From: Rhizobium leguminosarum bv. trifolii WSM1325
GTDB lineage: Bacteria > Pseudomonadota > Alphaproteobacteria > Rhizobiales > Rhizobiaceae
Direction of reading: 5' to 3'
Length of the DNA stretch: 64,000 nt
Assembly: GCA_000023185.1 (NCBI GenBank)
Contig: CP001622.1
Span: 4,363,501-4,427,500 of the forward strand
Shown here: in pieces, positions 19,056-28,281 of the stretch
Layout: each line of letters opens with the position of its first letter
How positions within the stretch are numbered: position 1 is the stretch's first letter
The notes under the pieces: model-generated
Databases searched by the model: none
What the model was told of the DNA's origin: nothing
What the model saw: only the letters and a program-made list of their open reading frames with translations
Made by a program: the position numbers and the translations under genes

Positions 19056-19113
19056 TTCAGCGTCCGTCGCAAATTGGCTCGACTCTTTCTGCATTTCGTG
19101 TCACTTCGCTGCC

Positions 19114-19782
19114 ATGAGACCGGATATCAAGATCTGTGGCTTGAAGACGCCCGACGCTGTCGATCGCGCGCTGAAACGCGGCGCGACCCATATCGGTTTT
19201 ATCTTCTTCGAAAAGAGCCCGCGCTATATCGAGCCGGACCTGGCGGCAAAACTGGCCGAACCTGCGCGTGGCAAGGCGAAAATCGTCGCCGTCGTCGTCG
19301 ATCCGACCAATGACGAACTCGACGAGATCGTGTCGATATTGAAGCCGGATATGCTCCAGCTTCACGGCAACGAGAGCCCCGAACATGTGCTGACCATAAA
19401 GGCGGTCTATGGTCTGCCTGTGATGAAGGTCTTTTCGGTCCGCACGGCAGACGACCTGAAGCGCGTCGAGGCCTATATCGGCATCGCCGACCGTTTCCTC
19501 TTCGACGCCAAAGCGCCGAAGGGTTCGGAACTGCCTGGCGGCAACGGTATTTCCTTCGATTGGAGCCTTCTCAGCTGGCTTGACGGCAGCGTCGACTACA
19601 TGCTTTCCGGCGGGCTGAACAAGGACAATGTCGCCGAGGCGCTTTTCGTCACCAAGGCACCGGGTATCGACGTCTCCTCGGGTGTCGAAACTGCGCCTGG
19701 CGTGAAGAGCGTCGCGAAGATCGATGAATTTTTTGACGCGGTCGAAAAGGCGAATGCGCCGATGATGGCCTCAGGGAGTTGA
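19114..19782 (+). CDS. trpF: Phosphoribosylanthranilate isomerase
   Basis: The 222-residue TIM-barrel enzyme isomerises phosphoribosylanthranilate to CdRP in tryptophan synthesis. Cys8 in KICGLK and Asp131 in LFDAKAP are the acid/base pair, and LSGGLN with IDVSSGVE forms the phosphate-binding end. The ATG at 19114 fits the family N-terminus. It is followed by trpB with a two-base gap and then trpA, so it heads the trpFBA operon. I saw no leader peptide or attenuator upstream; a mosaic repeat occupies most of that gap. Confidence 0.95.
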   Translation: MRPDIKICGLKTPDAVDRALKRGATHIGFIFFEKSPRYIEPDLAAKLAEPARGKAKIVAVVVDPTNDELDEIVSILKPDMLQLHGNESPEHVLTIKAVYGLPVMKVFSVRTADDLKRVEAYIGIADRFLFDAKAPKGSELPGGNGISFDWSLLSWLDGSVDYMLSGGLNKDNVAEALFVTKAPGIDVSSGVETAPGVKSVAKIDEFFDAVEKANAPMMASGS

Positions 19783-19784
19783 GA

Positions 19785-21005
19785 GTGAACGAGACGCCTA
19801 AACCGAATTCCTTCCGTTCCGGCCCCGATGAAGATGGCCGTTTCGGCATATATGGCGGTCGTTTCGTCGCCGAAACACTCATGCCGCTGATCCTGGATCT
19901 GCAGGACGAGTGGAACAGGGCGAAGAACGATCCGGCATTCCAGGCCGAATTGAAGCATCTCGGCGCGCATTATATCGGCCGCCCGAGCCCGCTCTATTTC
20001 GCCGAGCGGCTGACGGCCGAACTCGGCGGCGCGAAGATCTATTTCAAGCGCGAGGAGCTGAACCATACCGGCTCGCACAAGATCAACAACTGCATCGGCC
20101 AGATCCTGCTCGCCAAGCGCATGGGCAAGAACCGCATCATCGCCGAAACCGGGGCCGGCCAGCACGGCGTCGCCTCCGCGACCGTGGCCGCCCGCTTTGG
20201 CCTTCCCTGCGTCGTCTATATGGGCGCCACCGACGTCGAGCGTCAGGCGCCGAACGTTTTCCGCATGAAACTGCTCGGCGCGGAAGTCAAACCGGTCACC
20301 GCAGGCAGTGGCACGCTCAAGGACGCCATGAACGAGGCGCTTCGCGACTGGGTCACCAATGTCGAAGATACCTATTACCTGATCGGAACGGCCGCCGGTC
20401 CGCATCCCTATCCGGAGATGGTCCGCGATTTCCAGTCGGTGATCGGTATCGAAGCGAAGGAGCAGATGCTGGCGGCCGAAGGCCGTCTTCCGGATCTGGT
20501 CATCGCTGCCGTCGGCGGCGGCTCGAACGCCATCGGCATTTTCCATCCTTTTCTGGATGATCCCTCTGTCAAGATCGTCGGCGTCGAAGCCGGCGGCAAG
20601 GGTCTGCAGGGCGACGAACATTGCGCCTCGATCACCGCCGGTTCGCCGGGCGTGCTGCACGGCAACCGCACCTACCTGCTGCAGGATGGTGACGGTCAGA
20701 TCAAGGAAGGCCATTCGATTTCGGCCGGCCTCGATTATCCCGGCATCGGCCCCGAACATTCCTGGCTGAACGATACCGGCCGCGTCGACTATGTGCCGAT
20801 CATGGACCACGAAGCGCTCGAGGCTTTCCAGACCCTGACCCGCCTCGAAGGCATCATCCCGGCGCTCGAGCCCTCGCATGCGATTGCCGAGGTCATCAAG
20901 CGGGCACCGACGATGGGCAAGGACGAGATCATCCTAATGAACCTCTCCGGCCGCGGCGACAAGGATATCTTCACCGTCGGCAAGCTTCTGGGAATGGGAC
21001 TGTAA
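19785..21005 (+). CDS. trpB: Tryptophan synthase beta chain
   Basis: The 406-residue PLP enzyme condenses indole with serine to give tryptophan. Lys99 in HTGSHKINN is the Schiff-base lysine, GAGQHG precedes the catalytic region, and GGGSNAIG binds the PLP phosphate. Start GTG 19785 is chosen because GGGAG lies seven bases upstream and the N-terminus becomes [15 protein letters not shown], as in related rhizobia. A TTG two codons earlier overlaps the trpF stop. The protein forms a complex with TrpA, encoded next. Confidence 0.96.
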   Translation: MNETPKPNSFRSGPDEDGRFGIYGGRFVAETLMPLILDLQDEWNRAKNDPAFQAELKHLGAHYIGRPSPLYFAERLTAELGGAKIYFKREELNHTGSHKINNCIGQILLAKRMGKNRIIAETGAGQHGVASATVAARFGLPCVVYMGATDVERQAPNVFRMKLLGAEVKPVTAGSGTLKDAMNEALRDWVTNVEDTYYLIGTAAGPHPYPEMVRDFQSVIGIEAKEQMLAAEGRLPDLVIAAVGGGSNAIGIFHPFLDDPSVKIVGVEAGGKGLQGDEHCASITAGSPGVLHGNRTYLLQDGDGQIKEGHSISAGLDYPGIGPEHSWLNDTGRVDYVPIMDHEALEAFQTLTRLEGIIPALEPSHAIAEVIKRAPTMGKDEIILMNLSGRGDKDIFTVGKLLGMGL

Positions 21006-21008
21006 GAC

Positions 21009-21848
21009 ATGACCGCACGCATGGACAAACGCTTTGCCGAGCTGAAGGCCGAGGGCCGTCCGGCGCTTGTGACCTATTTCATGGGCGGCGATCCTGACTA
21101 CGACACCTCGCTTGGCATCATGAAGGCGCTGCCGGAGGCGGGCTCAGACATTATCGAGCTCGGCATGCCCTTTTCCGATCCGATGGCCGACGGCCCGGCG
21201 ATCCAGCTGGCCGGCCAGCGCGCGCTGAAAGGCGGCCAGACGCTGAAGAAGACGCTGCAGCTGGCGGCCGATTTCCGCAAGACCAACGATGCGACGCCGA
21301 TCGTGATGATGGGTTACTACAACCCGATCTATATTTACGGCGTCGAGAAATTCCTCGACGACGCACTCGCCGCCGGCATCGACGGCCTGATCGTCGTCGA
21401 CCTGCCGCCCGAGATGGATGACGAACTCTGCATTCCGGCGATCCGCAAGGGCATTAATTTCATTCGCCTGGCGACGCCGACGACCGATGAGAAGCGCCTG
21501 CCGAAGGTATTGAAGAACACCTCCGGCTTCGTCTACTACGTCTCGATGAACGGCATCACCGGTTCGGCGCTGCCCGATCCGTCGCTGGTTTCGGGCGCGG
21601 TCGAGCGCATCAAGCAGCATACCAGCCTGCCCGTCTGCGTCGGCTTCGGCGTCAAGACGGCGGAACATGCAAAGGTCATCGGCGGTTCGGCCGACGGCGT
21701 CGTCGTCGGCACCGCGATCGTCAATCAGGTCGCGACCAGCTTGACGCATGACGGAAAGGCAACGGCGGACACCGTTCAGGCCGTTGCCACGCTGGTGCGT
21801 GGCCTTTCCACGGGAACACGTTCGGCGCGCCTTGTTGCTGCCGAATAG
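21009..21848 (+). CDS. trpA: Tryptophan synthase alpha chain
   Basis: This 279-residue TIM-barrel subunit cleaves indole-3-glycerol phosphate to indole, which is channelled to TrpB. Glu50 ([12 protein letters not shown]) and Asp61 (MADGPAIQ) are the catalytic pair. [12 protein letters not shown] and [12 protein letters not shown] are family blocks. It starts three bases after trpB. A mosaic repeat separates it from accD, so read-through to accD-folC is possible but not proven. Confidence 0.96.
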   Translation: MTARMDKRFAELKAEGRPALVTYFMGGDPDYDTSLGIMKALPEAGSDIIELGMPFSDPMADGPAIQLAGQRALKGGQTLKKTLQLAADFRKTNDATPIVMMGYYNPIYIYGVEKFLDDALAAGIDGLIVVDLPPEMDDELCIPAIRKGINFIRLATPTTDEKRLPKVLKNTSGFVYYVSMNGITGSALPDPSLVSGAVERIKQHTSLPVCVGFGVKTAEHAKVIGGSADGVVVGTAIVNQVATSLTHDGKATADTVQAVATLVRGLSTGTRSARLVAAE

Positions 21849-21865
21849 TTTGCCCACATTGGCAA

Positions 21866-21957
21866 TAAAGCATGTCGCGCAAAAGTGTGCAGCGTTTTTG
21901 CGGCAACGACATGCGGAAAACTAGGACCTAAAGCGTGGCAGATCGCGACGCGCTTTA
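21866..21957. repeat. Mosaic intergenic repeat between trpA and accD
   Basis: GCATGTCGCGCAAAA (from 21870) is mirrored by TTTTTGCGGCAACGACATGC (ending 21913), giving a long imperfect hairpin. AAAGCGTGG and CGCGCTTT (about 21931-21957) form a second. This two-module arrangement fits the RIME type of rhizobial repeats. It ends about 20 bases before the accD start. Confidence 0.6.
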
Positions 21958-21977
21958 GACTATCAGGAGTATTCGAG

Positions 21978-22883
21978 TTGAACTGGATCACCAACTACGT
22001 TCGCCCGCGGATCAATTCCATGCTGGGCCGTCGCGAAGTGCCGGAGAACCTCTGGATCAAGTGCCCGGAAACGGGCGAGATGGTCTTCCACAAGGACCTG
22101 GAAGGCAACAAATGGGTCATTCCGGCGTCCGGTTATCACATGAAGATGCCGGCCAAGGCCCGCCTGGCCGATCTTTTCGACAATGGCGAGTTCGAATCGC
22201 TGCCGCAGCCGAAGGTCGCGCAGGATCCGCTGAAGTTCCGCGATTCGAAGAAATATAGCGATCGCCTGCGCGACAGCCGCCTGAAGACCGAACAGGAAGA
22301 TACGATCCTTGCTGGTGTCGGAAAGGTGCAGGGACTGAAACTCGTGGCCGTCGTGCACGAATTCAACTTTATCGGCGGTTCGCTCGGCATGGCCGCCGGC
22401 GAGGCGATCGTCAAGGCTTTCGAGCGTGCGACGGCTGAAAAGTGCCCGCTGGTGATGTTCCCCGCTTCCGGCGGCGCGCGCATGCAGGAAGGCATCCTGT
22501 CGTTGATGCAGTTGCCGCGCACGACGGTTGCCGTCGACATGCTGAAGGAATCCGGCCAGCCCTATATCGTCGTGCTGACCAATCCGACAACGGGTGGCGT
22601 CACGGCCTCCTATGCCATGCTTGGCGATATTCATCTGGCAGAACCCGGCGCCGAAATCGGCTTTGCCGGCAAGCGCGTGATCGAGCAGACCCTGCGTGAA
22701 AAACTGCCCGAAGGCTTCCAGACCTCCGAATACCTGCTGGAGCATGGTATGGTCGATATGGTCGTCAAACGTCACGATATTCCGGAAACGCTGGCGCGCC
22801 TCTTGAAGATCCTGACCAAGAAGCCGGTTTCTGCGGCGAACGATATGAATAGCGGCGCGATTGCTCTGGCGGCAAGCGCCTGA
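21978..22883 (+). CDS. accD: Acetyl-CoA carboxylase carboxyltransferase beta subunit
   Basis: The 301-residue protein is the beta half of the carboxyltransferase that makes malonyl-CoA for fatty-acid synthesis. The crotonase-fold core shows [34 protein letters not shown] and [14 protein letters not shown]. Start TTG 21978 has AGGAG eight bases upstream and yields [12 protein letters not shown], the family N-terminus; the frame opens earlier at 21885 inside a repeat. The N-terminal zinc ribbon is degenerate: [11 protein letters not shown] keeps one cysteine, and the other expected positions are not cysteines. folC follows on the same strand. Confidence 0.95.
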   Translation: MNWITNYVRPRINSMLGRREVPENLWIKCPETGEMVFHKDLEGNKWVIPASGYHMKMPAKARLADLFDNGEFESLPQPKVAQDPLKFRDSKKYSDRLRDSRLKTEQEDTILAGVGKVQGLKLVAVVHEFNFIGGSLGMAAGEAIVKAFERATAEKCPLVMFPASGGARMQEGILSLMQLPRTTVAVDMLKESGQPYIVVLTNPTTGGVTASYAMLGDIHLAEPGAEIGFAGKRVIEQTLREKLPEGFQTSEYLLEHGMVDMVVKRHDIPETLARLLKILTKKPVSAANDMNSGAIALAASA

Positions 22884-22934
22884 TAACCGACAAGCAGGCG
22901 GGGTGCCGAATTGATACCCAGAGGCCAAACCGCG

Positions 22935-24263
22935 GTGAGTGAGGCAGCACAGGAGATCGACAAGCTCATGGGATTGCATCCCAAGGGTTTTGATCTGTCT
23001 CTCGATCGCATCACCCGTCTTCTCGATGTGCTCGGCAATCCGCACAGGAAACTGCCGCCGGTGATCCATGTCGCCGGCACCAATGGCAAGGGGTCAGTCA
23101 CCGCCTTCTGCCGCGCTTTGCTCGAAGCCGGCGGCTACAGCGCTCATGTCCACACTTCACCGCATCTGGTCAATTGGCACGAGCGTTATCGCATTGGTGT
23201 CAAGGGTGGACGCGGGCAGCTTGTCGATGACGCCGTCTTTGCCGAGGCCGTGCGTCGCGTGGCCGCTGCCAATGCAGGACAGCACATCACCGTCTTCGAA
23301 ATCCTGACGGCGGTCACCTTCATCCTGTTTTCCGAACATCCGGCCGATGCCGCGATCCTCGAAGTCGGTCTCGGCGGCCGGTTCGACGCCACCAATGTCA
23401 TTTCCGATCCGGCCGTCTCAGTGATCATGCCGATTTCGCTGGATCACCAGCCCTATCTCGGCGACAGGGTCGAGCTGATCGCGGCCGAAAAGGCCGGCAT
23501 CATGAAGCCGGGATTTCCCGTTGTCATCGGTCATCAGGAATATGACGCAGCTCTCGACGTGCTGATGTCGACGGCCGAACGGCTGCATTGCCCGAGCGCC
23601 GTCTTCGGGCAGGATTTCATGGCGCATGAGGAATATGGCCGGCTCGTCTACCAGGACGAGTTCGGTCTTGCCGACCTGCCGCTGCCGCGCCTTCCCGGCC
23701 GGCATCAATATGCCAATGCCGCTGCCGCCATTCGGGCCGTCAAGGCGGCGGGTTTTACCGTCACCGAGACGATGATGGAAAAGGCGATGGGTTCGGTCGA
23801 ATGGCCGGGCCGGCTGCAGCGTCTGAGCGAGGGCCGGCTGCTGTCGCATGCGCCCGCCGGCGCCGAGATCTGGATCGATGGCGGGCATAATCCGGGTGCC
23901 GGCGAAGTGATCGCCGAAGCCATGGCCAATTTCGAGGAGCGCCAGTCTCGGCCACTTTTTCTGATTATCGGCATGATCAACACCAAGGATCCGGTCGGCT
24001 ATTTCAAGGCCTTTGCCGGCTTGGTCGAGAAGATATTCTGCGTGCCGATCCGCGGCAGTGAAGCGATGATCGACCCGGTGATCTTGTCGAATGCCGCCTA
24101 TGATGCCGGCTTGGTTGCCGAACCGATGTCGACGGTCGGGGATGCGCTGGAAGCGATAAAAGCCGTCGTCGATCCGGAGGCATTGCCGCCGCGCATCCTG
24201 GTCGGCGGCTCTCTCTATCTTGTCGGCGATGTGCTTGCCGACAACGGCACGCCCCCGAAATGA
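22935..24263 (+). CDS. folC: Folylpolyglutamate synthase / dihydrofolate synthase
   Basis: The 442-residue Mur-ligase-like enzyme adds glutamate to dihydropteroate and folates. The P-loop HVAGTNGKGSVTAF spans residues 45-58, EVGLGGRFDATN is the metal/ATP region, and DGGHNPGA marks the C-terminal domain. Start GTG 22935 (MSEAAQEIDKL) is preferred over TTG 22911, with AGAGG about ten bases upstream. The accD-folC pair is common downstream of trpFBA in alphaproteobacteria. A strong bidirectional terminator follows. Confidence 0.93.
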   Translation: MSEAAQEIDKLMGLHPKGFDLSLDRITRLLDVLGNPHRKLPPVIHVAGTNGKGSVTAFCRALLEAGGYSAHVHTSPHLVNWHERYRIGVKGGRGQLVDDAVFAEAVRRVAAANAGQHITVFEILTAVTFILFSEHPADAAILEVGLGGRFDATNVISDPAVSVIMPISLDHQPYLGDRVELIAAEKAGIMKPGFPVVIGHQEYDAALDVLMSTAERLHCPSAVFGQDFMAHEEYGRLVYQDEFGLADLPLPRLPGRHQYANAAAAIRAVKAAGFTVTETMMEKAMGSVEWPGRLQRLSEGRLLSHAPAGAEIWIDGGHNPGAGEVIAEAMANFEERQSRPLFLIIGMINTKDPVGYFKAFAGLVEKIFCVPIRGSEAMIDPVILSNAAYDAGLVAEPMSTVGDALEAIKAVVDPEALPPRILVGGSLYLVGDVLADNGTPPK

Positions 24264-24276
24264 AGGCCGCGAAATG

Positions 24277-24303
24277 AAAAAGCCCGGTCGAACCGGGCTT
24301 TTT
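24277..24303. terminator. Bidirectional terminator between folC and trxA
   Basis: AAAAAGCCCGGT (24277-24288) and ACCGGGCTTTTT (24292-24303) form a perfect 12-bp stem with a CGA loop. The A and T tracts at the ends let it serve both converging transcripts. Confidence 0.92.
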
Positions 24304-24333
24304 CGTCAAGTAATATAAGTTGGCCGATATCAA

Positions 24334-24654
24334 TCAGGCGGCGCTCGAAATCCAGTTCGACAGAGCCGTCTTCGGCTTTGCGCCGACAGAGATATCGGCA
24401 ACTTCGCCGCCCTTGAAGATTGCAAGGGTCGGAATGGAGCGCACACCGAACTGTGCAGCGAGTTCCGGGTTCTCATCGATGTTCAGCTTGGCGACCTTGA
24501 CCTTGCCTTCCATCTCGACGGCGATTTCTTCGAGACTCGGAGCAATCATCTTGCACGGGCCACACCATTCGGCCCAGAAATCGACGACGACGGGTTCTGC
24601 GGATTCCAGAACTTCCGACTGGAAGTTATTGATATCGACTTTCACGGTAGCCAT
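24334..24654 (-). CDS. trxA: Thioredoxin
   Basis: The 106-residue protein is classical thioredoxin 1. WAEWCGPCK holds the redox cysteines Cys31 and Cys34, and the cis-proline appears in RSIPTLAIF. It reduces disulfides in ribonucleotide reductase and other targets in the cytoplasm. ATG 24654 has AAGGAG at the right distance; the frame extends 12 codons upstream without support. It lies 75 bases after addA on the same strand. Confidence 0.96.
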   Translation of the reverse strand: MATVKVDINNFQSEVLESAEPVVVDFWAEWCGPCKMIAPSLEEIAVEMEGKVKVAKLNIDENPELAAQFGVRSIPTLAIFKGGEVADISVGAKPKTALSNWISSAA

Positions 24655-24729
24655 GCGCTGCTCCTTTAACGGAATTGGGTGTTGAACCACATGTGATGGT
24701 GCGGTGCCGAATTTTCAATGTCCGGTATT

Positions 24730-27700
24730 TCACTTTGTCTTGACCGCTGCAAGCGCCAAACCGAGCGCTTTTTCGCTCAGCGTGAAGAGTGAGGCGTTCT
24801 CGGTATAGACAAGCATGCAATCGATACGCCTATCAGCATAGAGTGGCGTCAGGATCTCGCGATAGATCGCCAGCTGCGCCCGGTGCGCGAAGGGGATAGC
24901 CTCCTCTGTTGCCGGCGGCACCCGATTGGTCTTGTAGTCGAGAATGACGACGCGATCGGCAAGGACGGCAAGACGGTCGATGCGGCCGGAGACGGCATAG
25001 CGCCGATCTTCGAGCGTCAATGTTCCCATGATCGAAACTTCTGGCTGGGCCTGCGCACCGAGGACGGCCTGCAGACCTTCCTCGTCCAATAGTTTCAGAA
25101 CCGAATCGACAAGCTTGCGCCGTTCGGCTTCCGGCCAGAATCGAGCTGCCCGTTCAGCATAACGGCTGGCCGCATCAGGTCGCTCCGCAAGTGGAATTTC
25201 GGGAAGCGCCTGCAGCATGCGATGGATCAGCCTGCCTTTCTCCAGTGAACGATCGCTGCGCTCCGTCTCGCCGAACAGCGGCGAGACGACCAGCAGGCCA
25301 CCCGCGTCTTCATCGATAATCGTCCCGGCGCCGGAAGGACTGAGCGGCCGGGGCAGCTCAGCCTGCGGCGGCAATGGCCGCAACAGGCCGTCCGGCAAGG
25401 TCTCCTCGCTGCCGCGCTCTTCGCTGCGGCCGATACGCTCGAAGCTTCGTTCCACCCGCGGCACGCGCCATTTGATGCCCGGCCATTCCCCATCGGGACC
25501 GGAGAATGTGGTCGCCTCCACATGCGGATGGTCGTCGCGCAGTGCCGTCGAAATCATCATGTGCCAGGTGTCGTTGTTCACACGCACGCCACGATAGCCG
25601 CAGACGACCAGCCGGTCGGCGGCACGCGTCATGGCGACATAGAGCAACCGACGATATTCTTCTTCGGCCAGCATCTGGATACGCGCGGCATCATCCTGGG
25701 TCAGCGAATTGGCGAGATCGGAGACAGGAACCCAGACGGGCATCGGCGGTTCGTCGGGGCCGGTCTCGATCAGACGAAGCTTCGGCAGATGGGTATGGGT
25801 GAAGGCCTTCGAACCGCCGTCGACGAGGAAAACGATCGGTGCTTCAAGACCCTTGGAGGCATGCACCGTCATGATCCGCACCTCGTTGCGCCCCTTGTCC
25901 TGCTCGCGCTTCATCACCGGTGCTTCGAGTTCCAGCGTCGAGATGAAGGATTGCAGCCCGGGAAGGCCGGAGGTCTCGTGGTCGAGCGTGAAGGTCAGGA
26001 ATTCGTCGAGGATATCGCTGACCTCGGTGCCGAGACGGGCAAGGAATTGCCGCCGCCCGCCGTAGCTGCCCAGCACGCGCGCATAGAAATCGTGAACCGA
26101 AAGGCTCCTGGACTGCCGGAGAAACAGCTCCAGCCTCTCGACGGCGGCGCGGAAACGCTCGGTGCCGTCGGCGGCGAAGCTTTTGAGATGGCTCCAGACG
26201 CTCTGATTGTCGCCACGCAACGCGGCGACCGCAAAGATGTCGTCCTCCGAAAGGTCGAAAAGCGGGCTCTTGAGCACGGCGGCGAGCGAAAGATCGTCTT
26301 CCGGCAGAAGCAGGAAACGGCCGAGCGCCAGCAGATCTTGCACGGCGATATGGCTGGTCAGCACGAGCCTGTCCGCACCGGCGACGGGAATATCGCCGCG
26401 CCGCTTCAACGCGCGCGTCAATGCATTGACGAAGGCGTCGCGCTTACGCACCAGCACCAGGATGTCGCCAGCCTCGATCGGGCGCTCCTTGCCTTTGTCG
26501 ACGATCGTTTCGCGGCCGACGAGACTGCCGATCGAATGGGCGATCCGCCGTGCGAGGATCGCGGCCGGCGCGCTTTCCGGCGTCGCGTCGAAGGGCGCCG
26601 TCCAGTCCTCCTCCTTCATCACCGCTTCCGGCGCGACCATCTCCCAGAGGTCGACGGCGCCGGGATGGCCGATGCGGCTGGAGCGATGCACGACCGGTTC
26701 GCCGAGCGCGCTGAGGCCGCGCGCGTTCTCGGGTGCCTTGAAAATGTGGTCGACGGCCTCAAGCACGTCGGCGGTCGAGCGGAACGACAGCGGCAGCCGC
26801 ACGGTGGAAAAACTCTGCCCGCTGTCGGAAACGCGCCGCCGCGTCCGGTCGCTCTCCTCGGAAAAACGCTCGGGTCTCGCCCCCTGGAAGGAATAGATCG
26901 ACTGCTTTTCGTCGCCGACGGCAAATAGCGTGCGCACGATCGGCCGGGCGCTTTCGCCGGAGAAGAAATCTTCGGCGAGCGACTGGATGACGCTCCACTG
27001 GATCGGGCTGGTATCCTGGGCCTCGTCGACGAGGATATGATCGATGCCGCGATCGAGCTTGTAGTGGATCCAGGGGCCGACGCCACTTTTCGTCAGGAGG
27101 TCGGCGGTGCGGGTGATCAGGTCCTCGAAATCGAGCTGGCTGCGCTGCTTCTTCAACTCCTCATAGTCGTGATTCAGCCGATCGGCGAGCACGAGCGCCG
27201 CATGCGTGGCGCCGTACATCCGCATCAGCTTCAGCCGGTCGCGGCTTGCTGCGACATGCGCGCGGGCGATGGCGATAGCCTCCGCCAGTTGCGGTGCCTC
27301 GGCAAGCATGGCCTTGACGAAGAATTGCGAGTCCGCCTTGGGCTCGCCCTTCACGGTCAGAAAGATTTTTTCGAGGATCTCAGCGCGCCTTGCGTCGTCG
27401 CGCTCCCGCCCGGTGAGCCTGAGGCCATAGGCAACCTCTTGCGCCTTCGCACCGCCTTTCTGGTCGGCGAGCGAGAGATAAAGCTCCAGCGTGCCGCCCG
27501 AAAGCGCGGGCAATGGCCAATATTGCGCCGCGATCCGGTCTTCGGTGTCGCCGGCGGCAAGGCCGAGCCTTTTGCGCAGAACCACTTCGACGCCGCCCTG
27601 CTGTTCCGCCGTCGCGGTGAAACGACGAATGGCATTGCGGTTGGCGACGATGTCGCCGAGCAGGTTCTCCAGTCCGGATTCATCGCCGAGATTGAGCACG

Positions 27701-28281
27701 TAGGCGAATGCCTCGGAAAGGGCGCTGTCTTCGTCAGGCGCCGTTGCCGTCAGCAGCGCTCGGCGCGCATCGGAAAGCAGCGCCACCGCCGCGCGATCGT
27801 CGAGAACCGAGAAATGCCCGGCAACGTTGGCCTCCAACGGGAACTGATGCAGCAGTGCCTCGCAAAAGGCATGGATCGTCTGGATCTTCAGTCCGCCGGG
27901 TGTCTCCAGCGCCTTGGCAAACAGCCGGCGGGCCTCGGCAAGCTTCAGTCCGTCAGGAGCCATGCCTTCGATCTGTGTGATCCGCCGTCCGAGGTCTTCA
28001 TCGTCAAGCACCACCCATTCCGCCAGCCGTTCGAAGACGCGGTTCGACATTTCCGACGCTGCGGCCTTGGTGTAGGTCAGGCATAAAATGGCGGAAGGCC
28101 GCGCCCCTGATAGCAGCAGCCGGATGACGCGCTGTGTCAGCACATGCGTCTTGCCGGAACCGGCATTGGCCGAGACCCATGCCGAACGCAGCGGATCGGA
28201 GGCAATCGCCTGCTGGATCGTCGTCCAGCCGATCCAGGCGCCCGGATCGTCGTCGTTGGGAATGGCGGTCACATCACTCAT
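24730..28281 (-). CDS. addA: Double-strand-break repair helicase-nuclease subunit AddA
   Basis: The 1183-residue protein is a UvrD/Rep-type helicase fused to a RecB-like nuclease. Walker A is ANAGSGKTHVLT (GSGKT at residues 41-45), Walker B is LVDEAQDTSPIQW, and motif VI is VAMTRAADRLVV. Near the C-terminus VVILDYKTNRVPP is the nuclease DYKT motif. With AddB it forms the AddAB enzyme that resects double-strand ends for RecA loading, the role RecBCD plays in E. coli. It starts eight bases inside addB, which implies coupled translation of the two subunits. Confidence 0.95.
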   Translation of the reverse strand: MSDVTAIPNDDDPGAWIGWTTIQQAIASDPLRSAWVSANAGSGKTHVLTQRVIRLLLSGARPSAILCLTYTKAAASEMSNRVFERLAEWVVLDDEDLGRRITQIEGMAPDGLKLAEARRLFAKALETPGGLKIQTIHAFCEALLHQFPLEANVAGHFSVLDDRAAVALLSDARRALLTATAPDEDSALSEAFAYVLNLGDESGLENLLGDIVANRNAIRRFTATAEQQGGVEVVLRKRLGLAAGDTEDRIAAQYWPLPALSGGTLELYLSLADQKGGAKAQEVAYGLRLTGRERDDARRAEILEKIFLTVKGEPKADSQFFVKAMLAEAPQLAEAIAIARAHVAASRDRLKLMRMYGATHAALVLADRLNHDYEELKKQRSQLDFEDLITRTADLLTKSGVGPWIHYKLDRGIDHILVDEAQDTSPIQWSVIQSLAEDFFSGESARPIVRTLFAVGDEKQSIYSFQGARPERFSEESDRTRRRVSDSGQSFSTVRLPLSFRSTADVLEAVDHIFKAPENARGLSALGEPVVHRSSRIGHPGAVDLWEMVAPEAVMKEEDWTAPFDATPESAPAAILARRIAHSIGSLVGRETIVDKGKERPIEAGDILVLVRKRDAFVNALTRALKRRGDIPVAGADRLVLTSHIAVQDLLALGRFLLLPEDDLSLAAVLKSPLFDLSEDDIFAVAALRGDNQSVWSHLKSFAADGTERFRAAVERLELFLRQSRSLSVHDFYARVLGSYGGRRQFLARLGTEVSDILDEFLTFTLDHETSGLPGLQSFISTLELEAPVMKREQDKGRNEVRIMTVHASKGLEAPIVFLVDGGSKAFTHTHLPKLRLIETGPDEPPMPVWVPVSDLANSLTQDDAARIQMLAEEEYRRLLYVAMTRAADRLVVCGYRGVRVNNDTWHMMISTALRDDHPHVEATTFSGPDGEWPGIKWRVPRVERSFERIGRSEERGSEETLPDGLLRPLPPQAELPRPLSPSGAGTIIDEDAGGLLVVSPLFGETERSDRSLEKGRLIHRMLQALPEIPLAERPDAASRYAERAARFWPEAERRKLVDSVLKLLDEEGLQAVLGAQAQPEVSIMGTLTLEDRRYAVSGRIDRLAVLADRVVILDYKTNRVPPATEEAIPFAHRAQLAIYREILTPLYADRRIDCMLVYTENASLFTLSEKALGLALAAVKTK

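Noticed and set aside
18936..19113. Possible trp leader peptide or attenuator before trpF
   Set aside because: No short frame with tandem tryptophan codons was seen; the gap is mostly mosaic repeat.
25522..26928. 468-residue plus-strand open frame opposite addA
   Set aside because: Antisense shadow of helicase-nuclease coding sequence; no family resemblance.
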